A stretch of DNA of 64,000 bases from Apostichopus japonicus. Taxonomy: Eukaryota > Echinodermata > Holothuroidea > Aspidochirotida > Stichopodidae. Below are positions 48,538 to 61,724 of the stretch, piece by piece. Location: the NCBI RefSeq assembly GCF_037975245.1, contig NC_092582.1, positions 26,602,077 through 26,666,076 of the forward strand, written 5' to 3'. Both the position numbers and the translations under genes were made by a program. Below the pieces are notes generated by a model. The model worked only from the letters and a program-made list of their open reading frames with translations, searched no databases and was not told the origin of the DNA. How positions within the stretch are numbered: position 1 is the first letter of the stretch; each line of letters starts with the position of its first letter.

Positions 48538-48639
48538 TTTTCTTAGACGTATAGCTGACTGTTGTTGGGCATGGGCAGTAGACTAAATCAACATTTAACT
48601 GCATTACCTTTAGCAGTGGTCCAACTGATATACCGTGCA

Positions 48640-50140
48640 CAGGGTAATACGACTCTACATGTCAGTAGACTCTACCAGCTACATTCATATTCATATTATG
48701 CAAATACGCTCTGTGATCTCTTTTGCGTTGTGATATCCTAAGAATGATTGTGGTAAGCCATGGCAGAGATCCTGTCTGCAATAACTGTCACGTGATATAG
48801 GATTTTCTCACATTCTGATTGTTGGCTTACTACTCCTTGCGTTCCTGAATGAGCGACAATTAACTCCGGGTGAAATGTGATCTCCCGAATGTTGGGTGCT
48901 CAGATTCGATCGCGATCTATTTTGGACCGGTTTTGAGACGTGTCCTGATTCGGTCACGTCCATCCAAGTTACCCATCCCTTATTCGATACACTACGAAAA
49001 GTACAAAGTGAAACGTAACACGTCATAGTTTCGAAACTATTTCTAACACTAACCATTACTTAAGGCACACCTTTGTGTTAAGCTCTTCTCTTCCAGCTCA
49101 GACGCCATGCGAACTAGTATTGTAACCAGAGAGAGAAAACGGTAAATGGATCAGCGACCTTCCCTCACCTCCCTTAAACTACCTCGCCCCTGACCCTCTT
49201 AGGACGGTCATGTGGATAAAATCAACGTGCTGTAGCCATAGACTAAATGTAAGTTAATCGTTGCTTTTGAAGTAATATAGGCTTTCTGCATAATTTAAAT
49301 ACAATATGCTACGTTAATGCTACAAAAACATCACAATATACTTTTTTCAATCATAACTGATTTACACGACGTGCATTGTAAAAATACATATGTAATACAT
49401 CCCAGTTTATAAATTTAATTATACCTCGAATTCAACTGACCAGAGAATATGCATAAGATATCAATTGTGACTTTTGAATTCAGACGATATCATGTGATAT
49501 TGTTTCTCTTGTTACTTTCGCTCATCTCAATCTATCGCCAGGATCGCCCTTGACTTTCAAGATCGAGCCCGAGGAAACTCTTCACCATTTGTATAATATC
49601 TACATAGCTTTCACGGTTGACGTTAGGCTGCTTCATTAATTCAGCAGATTGTATGATCGCCACTTTTGAGTAGTCATTGCACGTTACTCTTACTTCAGTC
49701 CTATTGGCTATGTACTTCAAATTGCGTTGTCTTCTCCGTTCACTTCAAGACTTAATGAATTTACAGCTAAGATATCTAATGCTTAAGGAAATTTTCCTTG
49801 AAATAAGTAGCGTCCGGCAGTTTTGAAAATGATAGTTTTTCCTAATGAAACGCGGGCGCAAAGTGCACCGGTTTGAGGCAAAGCTGGAAGGAATAAGTTT
49901 TTTTTAGTTATTTAATATGTATGGCTGGCTCTGTAGAGGCTGTGAGTTCGATAACGGCATCCTGTCAAGCTCAGTTTGTAAAATATTTCTGTCTTGTCTT
50001 ATGCCTGTTCCTTTATACGGGTTTCACGTACAGACGTATTGGTTCATATTTGTCAGGCGTGAATCCTTCCACATAGATGCATGTGTTGGTTCATTAATGT
50101 TTAGCTGGTTTGACAGAGAATGTGCAGAAACGCAAGAGAT
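48640..50140. other. unique spacer
   Basis: No gene that I can support. The minus-strand frame 49532-49720 reads like ordinary protein but has no recognised domain or splice context. Confidence 0.45.
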
Positions 50141-50246
50141 AACTCCACATAACTCCACATAATTCCACATAATTCCACATAATTCCACATAATTCCACAT
50201 AACTCCACGTAACTCCACATAACTCCACATAATTCCACATAGCTTA
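50141..50246. repeat. 10-bp minisatellite (AACTCCACAT), ~10 copies
   Basis: AACTCCACAT and AATTCCACAT alternate in phase at 10 bp. Confidence 0.95.
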
Positions 50247-50469
50247 ACTCCACATAGACTTGTAGCCTTATTTCTGTATAGTTCGGAGAGCCGATCGTTC
50301 CATAAATATCGAAATCTAATATGACATGTCAACGTTATATGGGAGTGTCGACATACATGTCAGCATGACATATAATAATTAAAACGAGTTAGATATGAGC
50401 GTGTCAAACTTCATACCGGCATTCCGAAGACCAAGAGCATTAACTTTGAACCAATAGGCGCTCTAATTA

Positions 50470-51080
50470 TGAAAATATAGGCTCACTAGTATTGAACATA
50501 CATAGGCTCACTAGTATTGAACATATAGGCTCACTAGTATTGAACATATAGGCTCACTTGTATTGAACATATAGGCTCACTAGTATTGAACATATATAGG
50601 CTCACTATCATTGAACATATAGGCTCACTAGTATTGAACATATATAAGCTCACTATACTATTGAATATATATAGGCTCACTAGTATTGAAAATATAGGCT
50701 CACTATAGTATTGAACATATATAGGCTCACTATACTATTGAACATATATAAGCTCACTATACTATTGAACATATATAGGCTCACTAGTATTGAACATATA
50801 AGCTCACTTGTATTGAACATATAGGCTCACTTGTATTGAACATATATAAGCTCACTATACTATTGAATATATATAGGCTCACTAGTATTGAAAATATAGG
50901 CTCACTATAGTATTGAACATATATAGGCTCACTATACTATTGAACATATATAAGCTCACTATACTATTGAACATATATAGGCTCACTAGTATTGAACATA
51001 TATAGGCTCACTTGTATTGAACATATAGGCTCACTTGTATTGAACATATATAGGCTAACTATACTATTGAACATATATAA
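50470..51080. repeat. 22-27-bp minisatellite, ~25 copies
   Basis: The unit is ATAGGCTCACTAGTATTGAA plus CATAT with insertions of TATA or ACTAT that vary the length. A block of about 150 bp beginning near 50661 is repeated from 50863, a 202-bp offset. Confidence 0.95.
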
Positions 51081-51455
51081 TTATGCGCACCTAGAAGAGA
51101 AACGTATCAGCATGTCAAGCACAATATCGAACTTGGAAAATAACATAAACATGAAACAAGATGAAATTAGGTGTGCGAAAAGAGGAGTCGTCGGATCGTT
51201 TCCATGGTAACACCAGAACATTAAAAATATTGTTCACGATACCATACACTCTGAAAAGTATGAAATTTTATTTGAAAGGACCTGGGCACAAAAAATCATC
51301 CGCTCTCAACCCCAGTCCCCTTGCATGGAGGCTGACTGTGTGATTAATGTCAGGTATGTATCACGATTCCTAAAGGGAAAAATAATGCTACACATTAGTA
51401 TAGTCAAAAGGCAGAGAAGCGCGGTGTGCATGAAGTTATGAGTATAAGGGCCAGG
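51081..51455. other. unique spacer
   Basis: Nothing recognised. Confidence 0.5.
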
Positions 51456-51556
51456 CTGCCGTTGGAGACGTACGCCTGAGAAGCGGGCTGTCGCTCGGAG
51501 GCGTACGCCTGGGATAACGGGCTGCCGCTTGGAGGTGTACGCCTGAGAAAGGGGTC
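51456..51556. repeat. ~37-bp repeat with palindrome AGGCGTACGCCT, 3 copies
   Basis: Three imperfect copies share GGAGGCGTACGCCTGAGAA and GGGCTGYCGCT. The middle copy has the perfect 12-bp palindrome AGGCGTACGCCT at 51499-51510. Confidence 0.88.
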
Positions 51557-51919
51557 ATAAATGATGAAGAAAGATCTCTTTTGGATGATGTCTCTGACTT
51601 GGTATTGAGGTGAATAATTAAATATTTGACTTACATACTTCACCTATAGGCCTACACCTTATCGTTAAACGGAAAGACAGTCACTTAATTCGGGCAGAAC
51701 ATAACGATTCAAGATCCAGAAACGAAGATCGTTTTTCGGGCTTAGAAGTATCCGTCCGTGTCCCGTCCCCTACGAGACAGTTATGTAAGTCTTGTAAGAT
51801 GATGTTTAGATGCAAACTGGTGCTATATTCGGCAACTTTGGAGGCGATGTTGAAGAATTTTCGACTGTTTGGTTTTAATGTACATTTGGATTGTGAGTAA
51901 TATTCTGTCTGCCAGTTAG

Positions 51920-52010
51920 GCGGGCTGGGGGGGGGGGGGACGGGGGCATATATTTGTTTTCTTTGGGAGGGTGTGCATAGCCCCCAGTAACAAACGTGGT
52001 TGCGCCCCTG
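51920..52010 (-). mobile_element. possible hAT-like terminal fragment
   Basis: On the minus strand CAGGGGCGCAACCACG begins at 52010, followed by TTACTGGGGGCTATGCACAC and a 13-base C run. CAGGGGCG ends followed by poly-C are common in non-autonomous hAT elements (family recollection). No opposite end was found. Confidence 0.35.
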
Positions 52011-52301
52011 CACAGAACGGTAGGGATCGAGTGGATTGTCGCCATGGCACAGTTTATATTTTGTCGGACAGCTTTATTGTGCGCTCTACATTATATATAT
52101 TTATTTATATTATGCATTAAGTTACGAACCTATGTTGGGTGTAACATTTATTTGATGGGATTACCTAGGTAGCTACACGTAATACTCGTTTAAATATTTC
52201 TTGACATTCTTATGTGCATGTGTCAAGCTGATACGAGTAATTAGTAAGTGTAACATGCTAATGTTCATTTGACATGCTGATAATTTACTTTGATATCAAT
52301 T

Positions 52302-52430
52302 TGTATTATTATTATTGTTATTATTATTATTACTATTATTATCATTATTATTATTACTACTACTATTATTATTATTATATCATTATTATTATTATCATTA
52401 TTAGTATTATTATTATCATTATTGATATAT

Positions 52431-52463
<33 letters not shown>
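52302..52463. repeat. impure (TTA)n microsatellite
   Basis: TTA/ATT triplets with interspersed TCA, TAC and GAT over about 160 bp; more decayed than the array at 40775. Confidence 0.95.
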
Positions 52464-52464
<1 letters not shown>

Positions 52465-52960
52465 GCACAGCGTAATTTCTATTTAATTTTTATCAATATG
52501 AAGTGTATCAGCAAAGGATTTATATTTGAATCTGAGAGTTTGGCAAATGTGACCATCATTACACACAGGACCGTTTTACATATTTTAATTGTTGTTCTTT
52601 TGCCATTTCAGGTTTCGTTGTCTTTTAGGAACATAAAAACAAAGTTAAAGATTGACTCGAGGCAGAATTTTACTATTGAGGTGTCATATAGTCCCAGACG
52701 AAAATTTTGATGCTTATGATCCAGTTTTCAAGTTATTAAGCATTGAAGTATGTTATATCTGTGGAATGTTCCTTTATGACTAAATTGAAGATAACATCGG
52801 CTCCTCAGTACAGGCCTCATCTAACTGTTTAATGTGTCGGTTTTGGGATTGGGATGGTTGGAGAGGGTCTTGCAGGTAGCGCTAGGTGGAATGACGAGGG
52901 GATGTTATTGGCATCTGGGTTTACAAGTTCTTTTTTTACTTTGCTTAACTCGAAATGGCA
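52464..52960. other. unique spacer
   Basis: No gene recognised. Confidence 0.5.
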
Positions 52961-52966
52961 TTTGAA

Positions 52967-53419
52967 TGACACTGGGTGGCTGGCGTCATTGATCAGAGCA
53001 TCATACCTGGTTGTTGGATGTCATTGAGTACATTGTAGACAGGTGACGTCAGTTTACACCTACATTATCATTGAATCTGACACTGGGTGGCTGGCGTCAT
53101 TGATCATCATCATACCTGGTTGTTGGATGTCACTGAGTACATTGTAGACAGGTGACGTCAGTTTACACCTACATTATCATTGAATCTGACACTGGGTGGC
53201 TGGCGTCATTGATCAGAGCATCATCATACCTGGTTGTTGGATGTCATTGAGTACATTGTAGACAGGTGACGTCAGTTTACACCTACATTATCATTGAATC
53301 TGACACTGGGTGGCTGGCGTCATTGATCAGAGCATCATCATACCTGGTTGTTGGATGTCATTGAGTACATCGATAGACAGGTGACGTCAGTTTACACCTA
53401 CATTATCATTGAATCTGAC
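52967..53419. repeat. ~111-bp minisatellite, 4 copies, each with a CRE palindrome
   Basis: Units start at 52967, 53078, 53187 and 53301. Each contains CACTGGGTGGCTGGCGTCAT, ACCTGGTTGTTGGATGTCA and ACAGGTGACGTCAGTTTACA. TGACGTCA thus recurs at 53044, 53153, 53267 and 53382. The copies differ by small CAT indels. Confidence 0.96.
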
Positions 53420-55329
53420 AGGTCTGACAATATTTGCTTTTGCAATAAGGCTTTTTCACTCCTTTTTATGTTTACCTTTTTCAAGCAGAAACGGAAAGGA
53501 GAACAGAGAGATAAAAGGTGCTATTTGCTGACGGAATTGTTGGTCGGCGAGAAGCGACAAACGGTCTAGTACGTAGACATGACAGACGAACAGCAAAAGA
53601 CGTCCTCTCGATTCGAAATGTTGAGATTGAAAAGTAGCTATAAAGATTCAGTGAACTTCAAGAAACTAGTCGCTACATCTCGGACCATTTTAATTTAACA
53701 GAATCTTGATTATAACTATAGTGCACCTGATGAAGCTACCTTTCTCAACCACTTCTTAATGAAGGCTGTCATATTGATTGGTGAATTTGGCGATATAGCG
53801 CAAAGCCTCCTCCTCCCCTTGCAGCTATGTAGTAACCCAAAATTAACCATATTTAGAGCCAATCTCAGAATTATAACAGGAGACAAAAAATAAAACAGGA
53901 CCCGTAGAATCACTGAAAAGGCATATAGTAACCCAATAGTATATTAAACATATTTAGAGCCAATAAGCGAAAAATTAAAATGAAGCTGATTTCAACTAAT
54001 TTTGGAAGGTATGGGTGACAAAAGTTACCAATAGAAAGTAAGGTTGCATAGAGATTAGGGAAGTTGCCTTTTCAGGGGTCAAAGGTCATTGACCCTGATC
54101 TAATACCGGTACACTATAGATTTATCTCAGCAAGAAATGTGGTATAAACGCACATTAATTCACTGAAGTAACGATGTGTGGATGCAGTTGACTTCAGCTG
54201 GTTCTATGGTGTGCTTTACTTATAAGTGTTGAAATGTATGGGTTGGAAGGAGTGTTTTATTTATAAGGGTTAGAAGGAGTGTTTTATTTTATCAGTTTTT
54301 CATACCTATTTTTCCCTAACGTGGATATTTGTTAACATTTACATGCATAACAACGCCATGGAACGGATAAGGTTGAGAGTAAAGTTATGATATACATGCA
54401 GAGGCGCGTTACAATGAGATGACAGTTTCTAACGTATATGAGCTGTTATTAATAATCCAATTTTAGTAGGCCTTATACTCAAACCCGCAATTTACTGATT
54501 ACGACCTCTTAAATTAAGGTTAACGAGCAAGAAGTTAGTGAATTCGATTCTCACCATCTCATCTTCAAGATAAACAGTTTTATCAACAAACTACTTTATG
54601 GGCATTATTTGATATGAATGTTGACGAAGCTACTCTAGCTAAGGGCCTGCTGTATCGACATGGCAGAATCCCAAGTCACTTACATAGCTGTTGCTTCAAG
54701 ATGTCCAACTGTGTCTCCTCCTTACACAACTCTGTGCCTCGTTTGTTTGTTTTATCCTCATATTTACACGGCTTATAATGCTCTACGGATAAATCTTTCA
54801 CTAAGCTTTAACATTTATGGTTTCTATAAGGTAGAAAGCAGAAAGCACACAAACGTTATCGTAGAGACAGAATATACAAGTCAAACTTACAGAAAGATTG
54901 TCAATGTTATCTTACAAATTTTATTTTTCATATTCATAATTATGTCACAAATATAACTCCAGTTTACAGTTACATTATTACGGTAAAAATAAACAACGAA
55001 AAAAGAAGAAAAAACAGTGGTAAAATTGAAGCTATTTTCAAAGGTCAACACATTGATTATAAATACTATAAGTATATAACACAGCCATCTGAGTTCCCAT
55101 ATTTTATAAGGAATACTTAAAATGACCAGGGAAGAAAGAGGGCGAAGTTCTGCAAGCTGTTCCAAGCCCATATGGAAATGAAGGTAACTTACAGGTGAGC
55201 GTAGCAGTAATCTAACAGTTAATGCTATGACGTCACCAAACCCAGTAAAGATTTTACCGAATGGGGTGCATGTGGTGAAGGAGGGGGGGGGGGGCGGTGG
55301 GCGAGGGTTGTGTGAGTGCTTTGGCAGAC
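53420..55329. other. unique spacer
   Basis: No gene recognised. It holds GGGTCAAAGGTCA at 54076-54088 (DR1-like, with TTGACCC adjoining), TGACGTCA at 55228-55235 and a 12-base G run at about 55283. A duplicated word ATATTTAGAGCCAAT occurs at about 53849 and 53949. Confidence 0.5.
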
Positions 55330-55905
55330 CAGCAGTCTATGTTTTGACTTACACAATTTAACACAGCACAGATGTAAGCAAGATGGGGAAAGGAACTCAA
55401 CACTACCAGATTCTAGCAGTCTATGTATTAAGTTACACAATTTAACACAGCACAGATGTAAGCAAGATGGGGAAAGGAACTCAACACTACCAGATTCTAG
55501 CAGTCTATGCATTAAGTTACACAATTTAACACAGCACAGATGTAAGCAAGATGGGGAAAGGAACTCAACACTACCAGATTCTAGCAGTCTATGCATTAAG
55601 TTACACAATTTAACACAGCTGAGTCGTAACAACCTAGATGGGGCAACACTACCAGCTACTAGCAGTCTAAGTTTTAGGTTACACAACACAATTTAACAGC
55701 TGCGTCGTAACAACCTAGATGGGGCAACACTACCAGCTACTAGCAGTCTAAGTTTTAGGTTACACAACACAATTTAACAGCTGAGTCGTAACAACCTAGA
55801 TGGGGCAACACTACCAGCTACTAGCAGTCTAAGTTTTAGGTTACACAACACAATTTTACAGCTGAGTCATAACAACCTAGATGGGGCAACACTACCAGCT
55901 ACAAA
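55330..55905. repeat. compound minisatellite: 84-bp then 81-bp units
   Basis: The first part (55330-55610) has three to four 84-bp units with ACACAATTTAACACAGCACAG and AGATGGGGAAAGGAACTC. The second (55610-55905) has four 81-bp units with AACAACCTAGATGGGGCAAC and AGTCTAAGTTTTAGGTTAC. Both share AGCAGTCTA and ACACAATTTAACA, so one type was probably derived from the other. Both lengths are multiples of three, which explains the 126- and 154-codon frames on the two strands. Confidence 0.93.
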
Positions 55906-56427
55906 TAGCTTCTTGTATAACCAAGGGATTCATCTGGGGATGGAAGGCAAGTCTCATTATTTTACACATAAGGAAATAATTAATAGAAACCTTTCACTCA
56001 AAGGCACATTACGTAACAATAAAGGATTAATAGACCAATCAGTGGCACAAAGAAGCACTACTTTAAATGACGTTGGCAGAAAAACAAAACAATGGAATCT
56101 ATAATAAAATAATGCTAATTAAGGACTGTCATTTAATCTCAAATGACCTTTTAGTTGTGCGAGAAAAAAAAAGCAGAAAGTAAACTCAAATCTGATTACT
56201 TGTCGGAAATACCCAAAGTGGAACATACTGTAACATCTTGCTTGAAATTCAACTTTCACTAGTTATTAAGTTTCCTTCTTTGATTGACTTGTTCACTGCT
56301 GTATGCTTCTTTAAGTTTATAGGAGCTGAGGTTGTGTTATGGTTTGATATGTTCAATATTATGGATAACTTGTAATTATAGAATGTGTTCTGGTTTGAAG
56401 TTTAATAAGTAGATGCCTGTTAGTGTG
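55906..56427. other. unique spacer
   Basis: No gene recognised. Confidence 0.5.
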
Positions 56428-58464
56428 ATACTTCTTGTGTAATACACATGGTCAATCCTATGTGTGCATTCTGATTCTTGAAGATAAGGGAGGCCTCAGT
56501 GCTTCCTCAACATACCTTACAATATATTGTTTTTGTGTAATAGACATGGTCAATACCTGATTCTTGAAGATAAGGGAGGCCTCAGTGCTTCCTCAACATA
56601 CCTTACAGTATATTGTTCTTGTGTAATAGACATGGTCAATCCTATGTGTGCATTCTGATTCTTGAAGATAAGGGAGGCCTCATTGTTTCATCAACATACC
56701 TTACACTATATTGTTCTTGTGTAATAGACATGGTCAATTCTATGTGTGCATTCTGATTCTTGAAGATAAGGAAGGCCTCAGTGCTTCCTCAACATACCTT
56801 ACACTATATTGTTCTTGTGTAATAGACATGGTCAATACCTGATTCTTGAAGATAAGGGAGGCCTCAGTGCTTCCTCAACATACCTTACACTATATTGTTC
56901 TTGTGTAATAGACATGGTCAATCCTATGTGTGCATTCTGATTCTTGAAGATAAGGGAGGCCTCAGTGCTTCCTCAACATACCTTACACTATATTGTTTTT
57001 GTTTAATACACATGGTCAATTCTATGTGTGCATTCTGATTCTTGAAGATAAGGGAGGCCTCAGTGCTTCCTCAACATACCTTACACTATATTGTTCTTGT
57101 GTAATAGACATGGTCAATCCTATGTGTGCATTCTGATTCTTGAAGATAAGGAAGGCCTCAGTGCTTCTTCAACATACCTTACACTATATTGTTCTTGTGT
57201 AATAGACATGGTCAATTCTATGTGTGCATTCTGATTCTTGAAGATAAGGAAGGCCTCAGTGCTTCTTCAACATACCTTACACTATATTGTTCTTGTGTAA
57301 TAGACATGGTCAATCCTATGTGTGCATTCTGATTCTTGAAGATAGGGAAGGCCTCAGTGCTTCCTCAACATACCTTACACTATATTGTTCTTGTGTAATA
57401 GACATGGTCAATCCTATGTGTGCATTCTGATTCTTGAAGATAAGGGAGGCCTCAGTGCTTCCTCAACATACCTTACACTATATTGTTCTTGTGTAATAGA
57501 CATGGTCAATCCTATGTGTGCATTCTGATTCTTGAAGATAAGGAAGGCCTCAGTGCTTCTTCAACATACCTTACACTATATTGTTCTTGTGTAAGAGACA
57601 TGGTCAATCCTATGTGTGCATTCTGATTCTTGAAGATAAGGGAGGCCTCAGTGCTTCTTCAACATACCTTACACTATACTGTTCTTGTGTAATAGACATG
57701 GTCAATTCTATGTGTGCATTCTGATTCTTGAAGATAAGGAAGGCCTCAGTGCTTCTTCAACATACCTTACACTATATTGTTCTTGTGTAATAGACATGGT
57801 CAATTCTATGTGTGCATTCTGATTCTTGAAGATAAGGAAGGCCTCAGTGTTTCTTCAACATACCTTACACTATATTGTTCTTGTGTAATAGACATGGTCA
57901 ATTCTATGTGTGCATTCTGATTCTTGAAGATAAGGAAGGCCTCAGTGCTTCTTCAACATACCTTACACTATATTGTTCTTGTGTAATAGACATGGTCAAT
58001 TCAATGTGTGCATTCTGATTCTTGAAGATAAGGAAGGCCTCAGTGCTTCTTCAACATACCTTACACTATATTGTTCTTGTGTAATAGACATGGTCAATTC
58101 TATGTGTGCATTCTGATTCTTGAAGATAAGGAAGGCCTCAGTGCTTCTTCAACATACCTTACACTATATTGTTCTTGTGTAATAGACATGGTCAATTCTA
58201 TGTGTGCATTCTGATTCTTGAAGATAAGGAAGGCCTCAGTGCTTCTTCAACATACCTTACACTATATTGTTCTTGTGTAATAGACATGGTCAATTCTATG
58301 TGTGCATTCTGATTCTTGAAGATAAGGGAGGCCTCAGTGCTTCCTCAACATACCTTACACTATATTGTTCTTGTGTAATAGACATGGTAAATTCTATGTG
58401 TGCATTCTGATTCTTGAAGATAAGGAAGGCCTCAGTGCTTCTTCAACATACCTTACACTATATG
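56428..58464. repeat. 98-bp minisatellite, ~21 copies
   Basis: The unit contains GATTCTTGAAGATAAGGAAG, GCCTCAGTGCTTCTTCAAC, ATACCTTACACTATATTGTT and CTTGTGTAATAGACATGGTC. Two or more copies lack the CTATGTGTGCATT stretch and are about 84 bp. AAGGGAGG versus AAGGAAGG and CTTCC versus CTTCT variants dominate the left and right parts respectively, so the array has a left-right gradient of subtypes. Confidence 0.97.
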
Positions 58465-58745
58465 TACAACACTTTGTGTTTCCTCCTTCTGTGACACTAT
58501 TTGCTCAAATTTCATTGTTCTTAAAATATTGGTTGATTTTAAAAATTTCAGATTAAACTTTGGTGCTTAAAGCTCTGATTGTTGACAATAACAACCACAT
58601 TCACTATATCTTACAACTGCTGACGTACATCAACAGTAAGAGGAATGAAAATATAGAACAGTTCTGGGCCAAGTAAGGTACAAAGAGAAGCTGTTCTGGT
58701 AATCAGAGAACAAACAATGACAAAGGCACAGATTCTGAACCTAGT
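58465..58745. other. unique spacer
   Basis: Nothing recognised. Confidence 0.5.
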
Positions 58746-58748
58746 ACA

Positions 58749-59765
58749 ATCACCATAGCAATCACGTCAAAGATGACCACTGGTTACTAGGGAACACTAT
58801 CACCATAGCAATCACGTCAGAGATGACCTCTAGTTACTAGGGAACATTATCACCATAGCAGTCACGTCAAAGATGACCTCTGGTTACTAGGGAACACTAT
58901 CACCATAGCAATCACGTCAAAGATGACCTCTAGTTACTAGGGAACACTATCACCAAAGCATTCATGTCAAAGATGACCTCTGGTTACTAGTGAACACTAT
59001 CACCATAGCAATCATGTCAAAGATGACCTCTAGTTACTAGTGAACACTATCACCATAGCAATCACGTCAAAGATGACCTCTGGTTACTAGTGAAACTATC
59101 ACCATAGCAATCACGTCAAAGATGACCTCTGGTTACTAGTGAACACTATCACCATAGCAATCACGTCAAAGATGACCTCTGGTTACTAGTGAACACTATC
59201 ACCATAGCAATCACGTCAAAGATGACCTCTGGTTACTAGTGAACACTATCACCAAAGCAATCACGTCAAAGATGACCACTGGTTACTAGTGAACACTATC
59301 ACCATAGCAATCACGTCAAAGATGACCTCTGGTTACTAGTGAACACTATCACCAAAGCATTCATGTCAAAGATGACCACTGGTTACTAGGGAACATTATC
59401 ACCATAGCAATCACGTCAAAGATGACCTCTGGTTACTAGGGAACACTATCACCATAGCAATCACGTCAAAGATGACCTCTGGTTACTAGGGAACATTATC
59501 ACCATAGCAATCACGTCAAAGATGACCTCTGGTTACTAGGGAACACTATCACCATAGGAATCACGTCAAAGATGACCTCTGGTTACTAGGGAACACTACC
59601 ATATTGAGTAAAATCACCATAGCAATCACGTCAAAGATGACCTCTGGTTACTAATGAACACTATCACCAAAGCATTTATGTCAAAGATGACCACTGGTTA
59701 CTAGGGAACATGATCACCATAGCAATCACGTCAAAGATGACCTCTGGTTACTAGGGAACACTATC
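58749..59765. repeat. 50-bp minisatellite, ~20 copies
   Basis: The unit contains ATCACCATAGCAATCACGTC, AAAGATGACCTCTGG and TTACTAGTGAACACT. GTTACTAGTGAAC is nearly palindromic. Common variants are GTGAAC/GGGAAC, CCTCTGG/CCACTGG and CATAGCAA/CAAAGCAT. A short foreign word, ACCATATTGAGTAAA, enters near 59595. Confidence 0.96.
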
Positions 59766-60205
59766 ACCATAGCAGTTACTTAAATGATGACTTCTGGTAA
59801 CTAGGGAACACTAACTTATTGAGTAAGATGTCATGTAAGATCACCATAGCAGTTTAGTCAAAGATGACCTCTGGTAACTAGGCAACACTATTACCATAGC
59901 AGTTACTTAAATGATGACTTCTGGTAACTAGGGAACACTAACTTATTGAGTAAGATGTCATGTAAGATCACCATAGCAGTTTAATCAAAGATGACCTCTG
60001 GTAACTAGGCAACACTATTACCATAGCAGTTACTTAAATGATGACTTCTGGTAAATAGGGAACACTAACTTATTGAGTAAGATGTCATGTAAGATCACCA
60101 TAGCAGTCATGTCAAAGATGACCACTTGCTACTAGGGAACACTATCACCATAGCAGTTACTTAAATGATGACTTCTGGTAACTAGGGAACACTACCTTAT
60201 TGACT
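59766..60205. repeat. 127-bp composite minisatellite, ~3 copies
   Basis: Built from two diverged 50-bp-type units plus ACTTATTGAGTAAGATGTCA. ACTTATTGAG recurs at 59814, 59941 and 60068, a 127-bp period. It is a higher-order derivative of the adjoining 50-bp array. Confidence 0.93.
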
Positions 60206-60905
60206 ATACTATAGGAACAGTACCTGCAACACATTTCCCTTTTTAGAATAAATGCACTAACATAGGAAGAGTAAAGTTTCTGCTTTGAGACATCCTTAAC
60301 TATTTCATTTAACCGCAAGCCATAACATTATTGCATTGTTTGTAATCTTATTTGAACGTCTTTTCATCAAGAATCAGGCCTTCCAGCTCCTTGGAAGGTA
60401 CAGTATATTTGACCTAGAAACATCACATTGAACAGATTCAGGAGAATGATTCCCCTTCATATATACTGAAGCAGTGTATTGATTAACTCTGCAAGAGTTT
60501 CACCAATGCTGTTGTTCAACCTTACTTGACACTGTCACATAGTGAATGAAATATGACTGCCATAAACTTGGCAACACTGCAGTTTGGATGAGAAAAATGA
60601 AAATATTTGCTTAGTATAAAGCTGACAGCGGAAGTAGCAGTGCTTTGCTTGCCTGTTAATTACAAGACCTTCAGGTCTAAGAAATCTGCCTCCAAAGAAG
60701 ATGTCTACGCTACTAATATCAAAGGTCACTAACCACTAAAATCAGGGCAACAAAGGAAGAAACATAAACCACACTTATTTCACCTCTGTCAATTTATGTG
60801 ATTTGTGAACATCTACTCCAAAATAGTCAACTATTAATTTCATTACTAGTGAATTCAGGATTCTTAGGTTAAAAAGAATACATTTTGTACCAACACATTG
60901 TTTTA
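60206..60905. other. unique spacer
   Basis: No gene recognised. Confidence 0.5.
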
Positions 60906-60907
60906 AA

Positions 60908-61037
60908 CATGTCAGTCCTTCTCAGGGTTGGAGGGGGGGGGGGTTGTCAGTCCTTCTCAGGGTTGGGGGTGGGGTTGTTAGTCCTTCTCAGGGTTGGGGT
61001 GGGGTTGTCAGTCCTTCTCAGGGTTGGGGGGGTGGGG
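60908..61037. repeat. ~32-bp G-rich repeat, 4 copies
   Basis: Four copies of GTCAGTCCTTCTCAGGGTTG followed by G runs of variable length. The units have quadruplex-type G blocks on the plus strand. Confidence 0.92.
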
Positions 61038-61275
61038 GAATATTTCTTATGTAAGAAAAAGTACATTTTTAAATGAGGCTCAAACCCAACCATTGTTACT
61101 GGTCCATTAGATAGAGATATTTGAGACATAAAGAAACATATTATTGAAAGTGGTGTTGCATATACTGAATCTAACACACTGACCCTCTTAACATGACCAA
61201 ATGGGAAGCATTGGTTTCTTTGTTAACACTGCTAATATTCTACCTTGAAATATAAAAATAAATGAGAAAATAAAA
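61038..61275. other. unique spacer
   Basis: Nothing recognised. Confidence 0.5.
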
Positions 61276-61702
61276 TGTTTTGGATCCTAGTAGTGGTACT
61301 ATCACATATTGAAAAGTGACAGCTCACAGATATGACTGTTTTGGATCCTAGTAGTGGTACTATCACATATTGAAAAGTGACAGCTCACAGATATGACTGT
61401 TTTGGATCCTAGTAGTGGTACTATCACATATTGAAAAGTGACAGCTCACAGATATGACTGTTTTGGATCCTAGTAGTGGTACTATCACATATTGAAAAGT
61501 GACAGCTCACAGATATGACTGTTTTGGATCCTAGTAGTGGTACTATCACATATTGAAAAGTGACAGCTCACAGATATGACTGTTTTGGATCCTAGTAGTG
61601 GTACTATCACATATTGAAAAGTGACAGCTCACAGATATGACTGTTTTGGATCCTAGTAGTGGTACTATCACATATTGAAAAGTGACAGCTCACAGATATG
61701 AC
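61276..61702. repeat. 61-bp minisatellite, 7 identical copies
   Basis: Seven 61-bp copies (7 x 61 = 427 bp) with TGTTTTGGATCCTAGTAGTG and ACAGCTCACAGATATGAC. I see no difference between copies, unlike the neighbouring arrays, which indicates a very recent expansion or homogenisation. Confidence 0.98.
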
Positions 61703-61724
61703 TTTTAAGAAAGTGTAAGCATCA

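Noticed and set aside
49532-49720. 62-codon minus-strand frame with ordinary-looking composition
   Set aside because: The apparent start is TTG, there is no family match I know, and no paired exon was found. It could be an exon of an unseen gene but is not supportable.
55225-55696. 154- and 126-codon frames on both strands
   Set aside because: 84- and 81-bp repeats, multiples of three; similar openness on both strands argues against coding.
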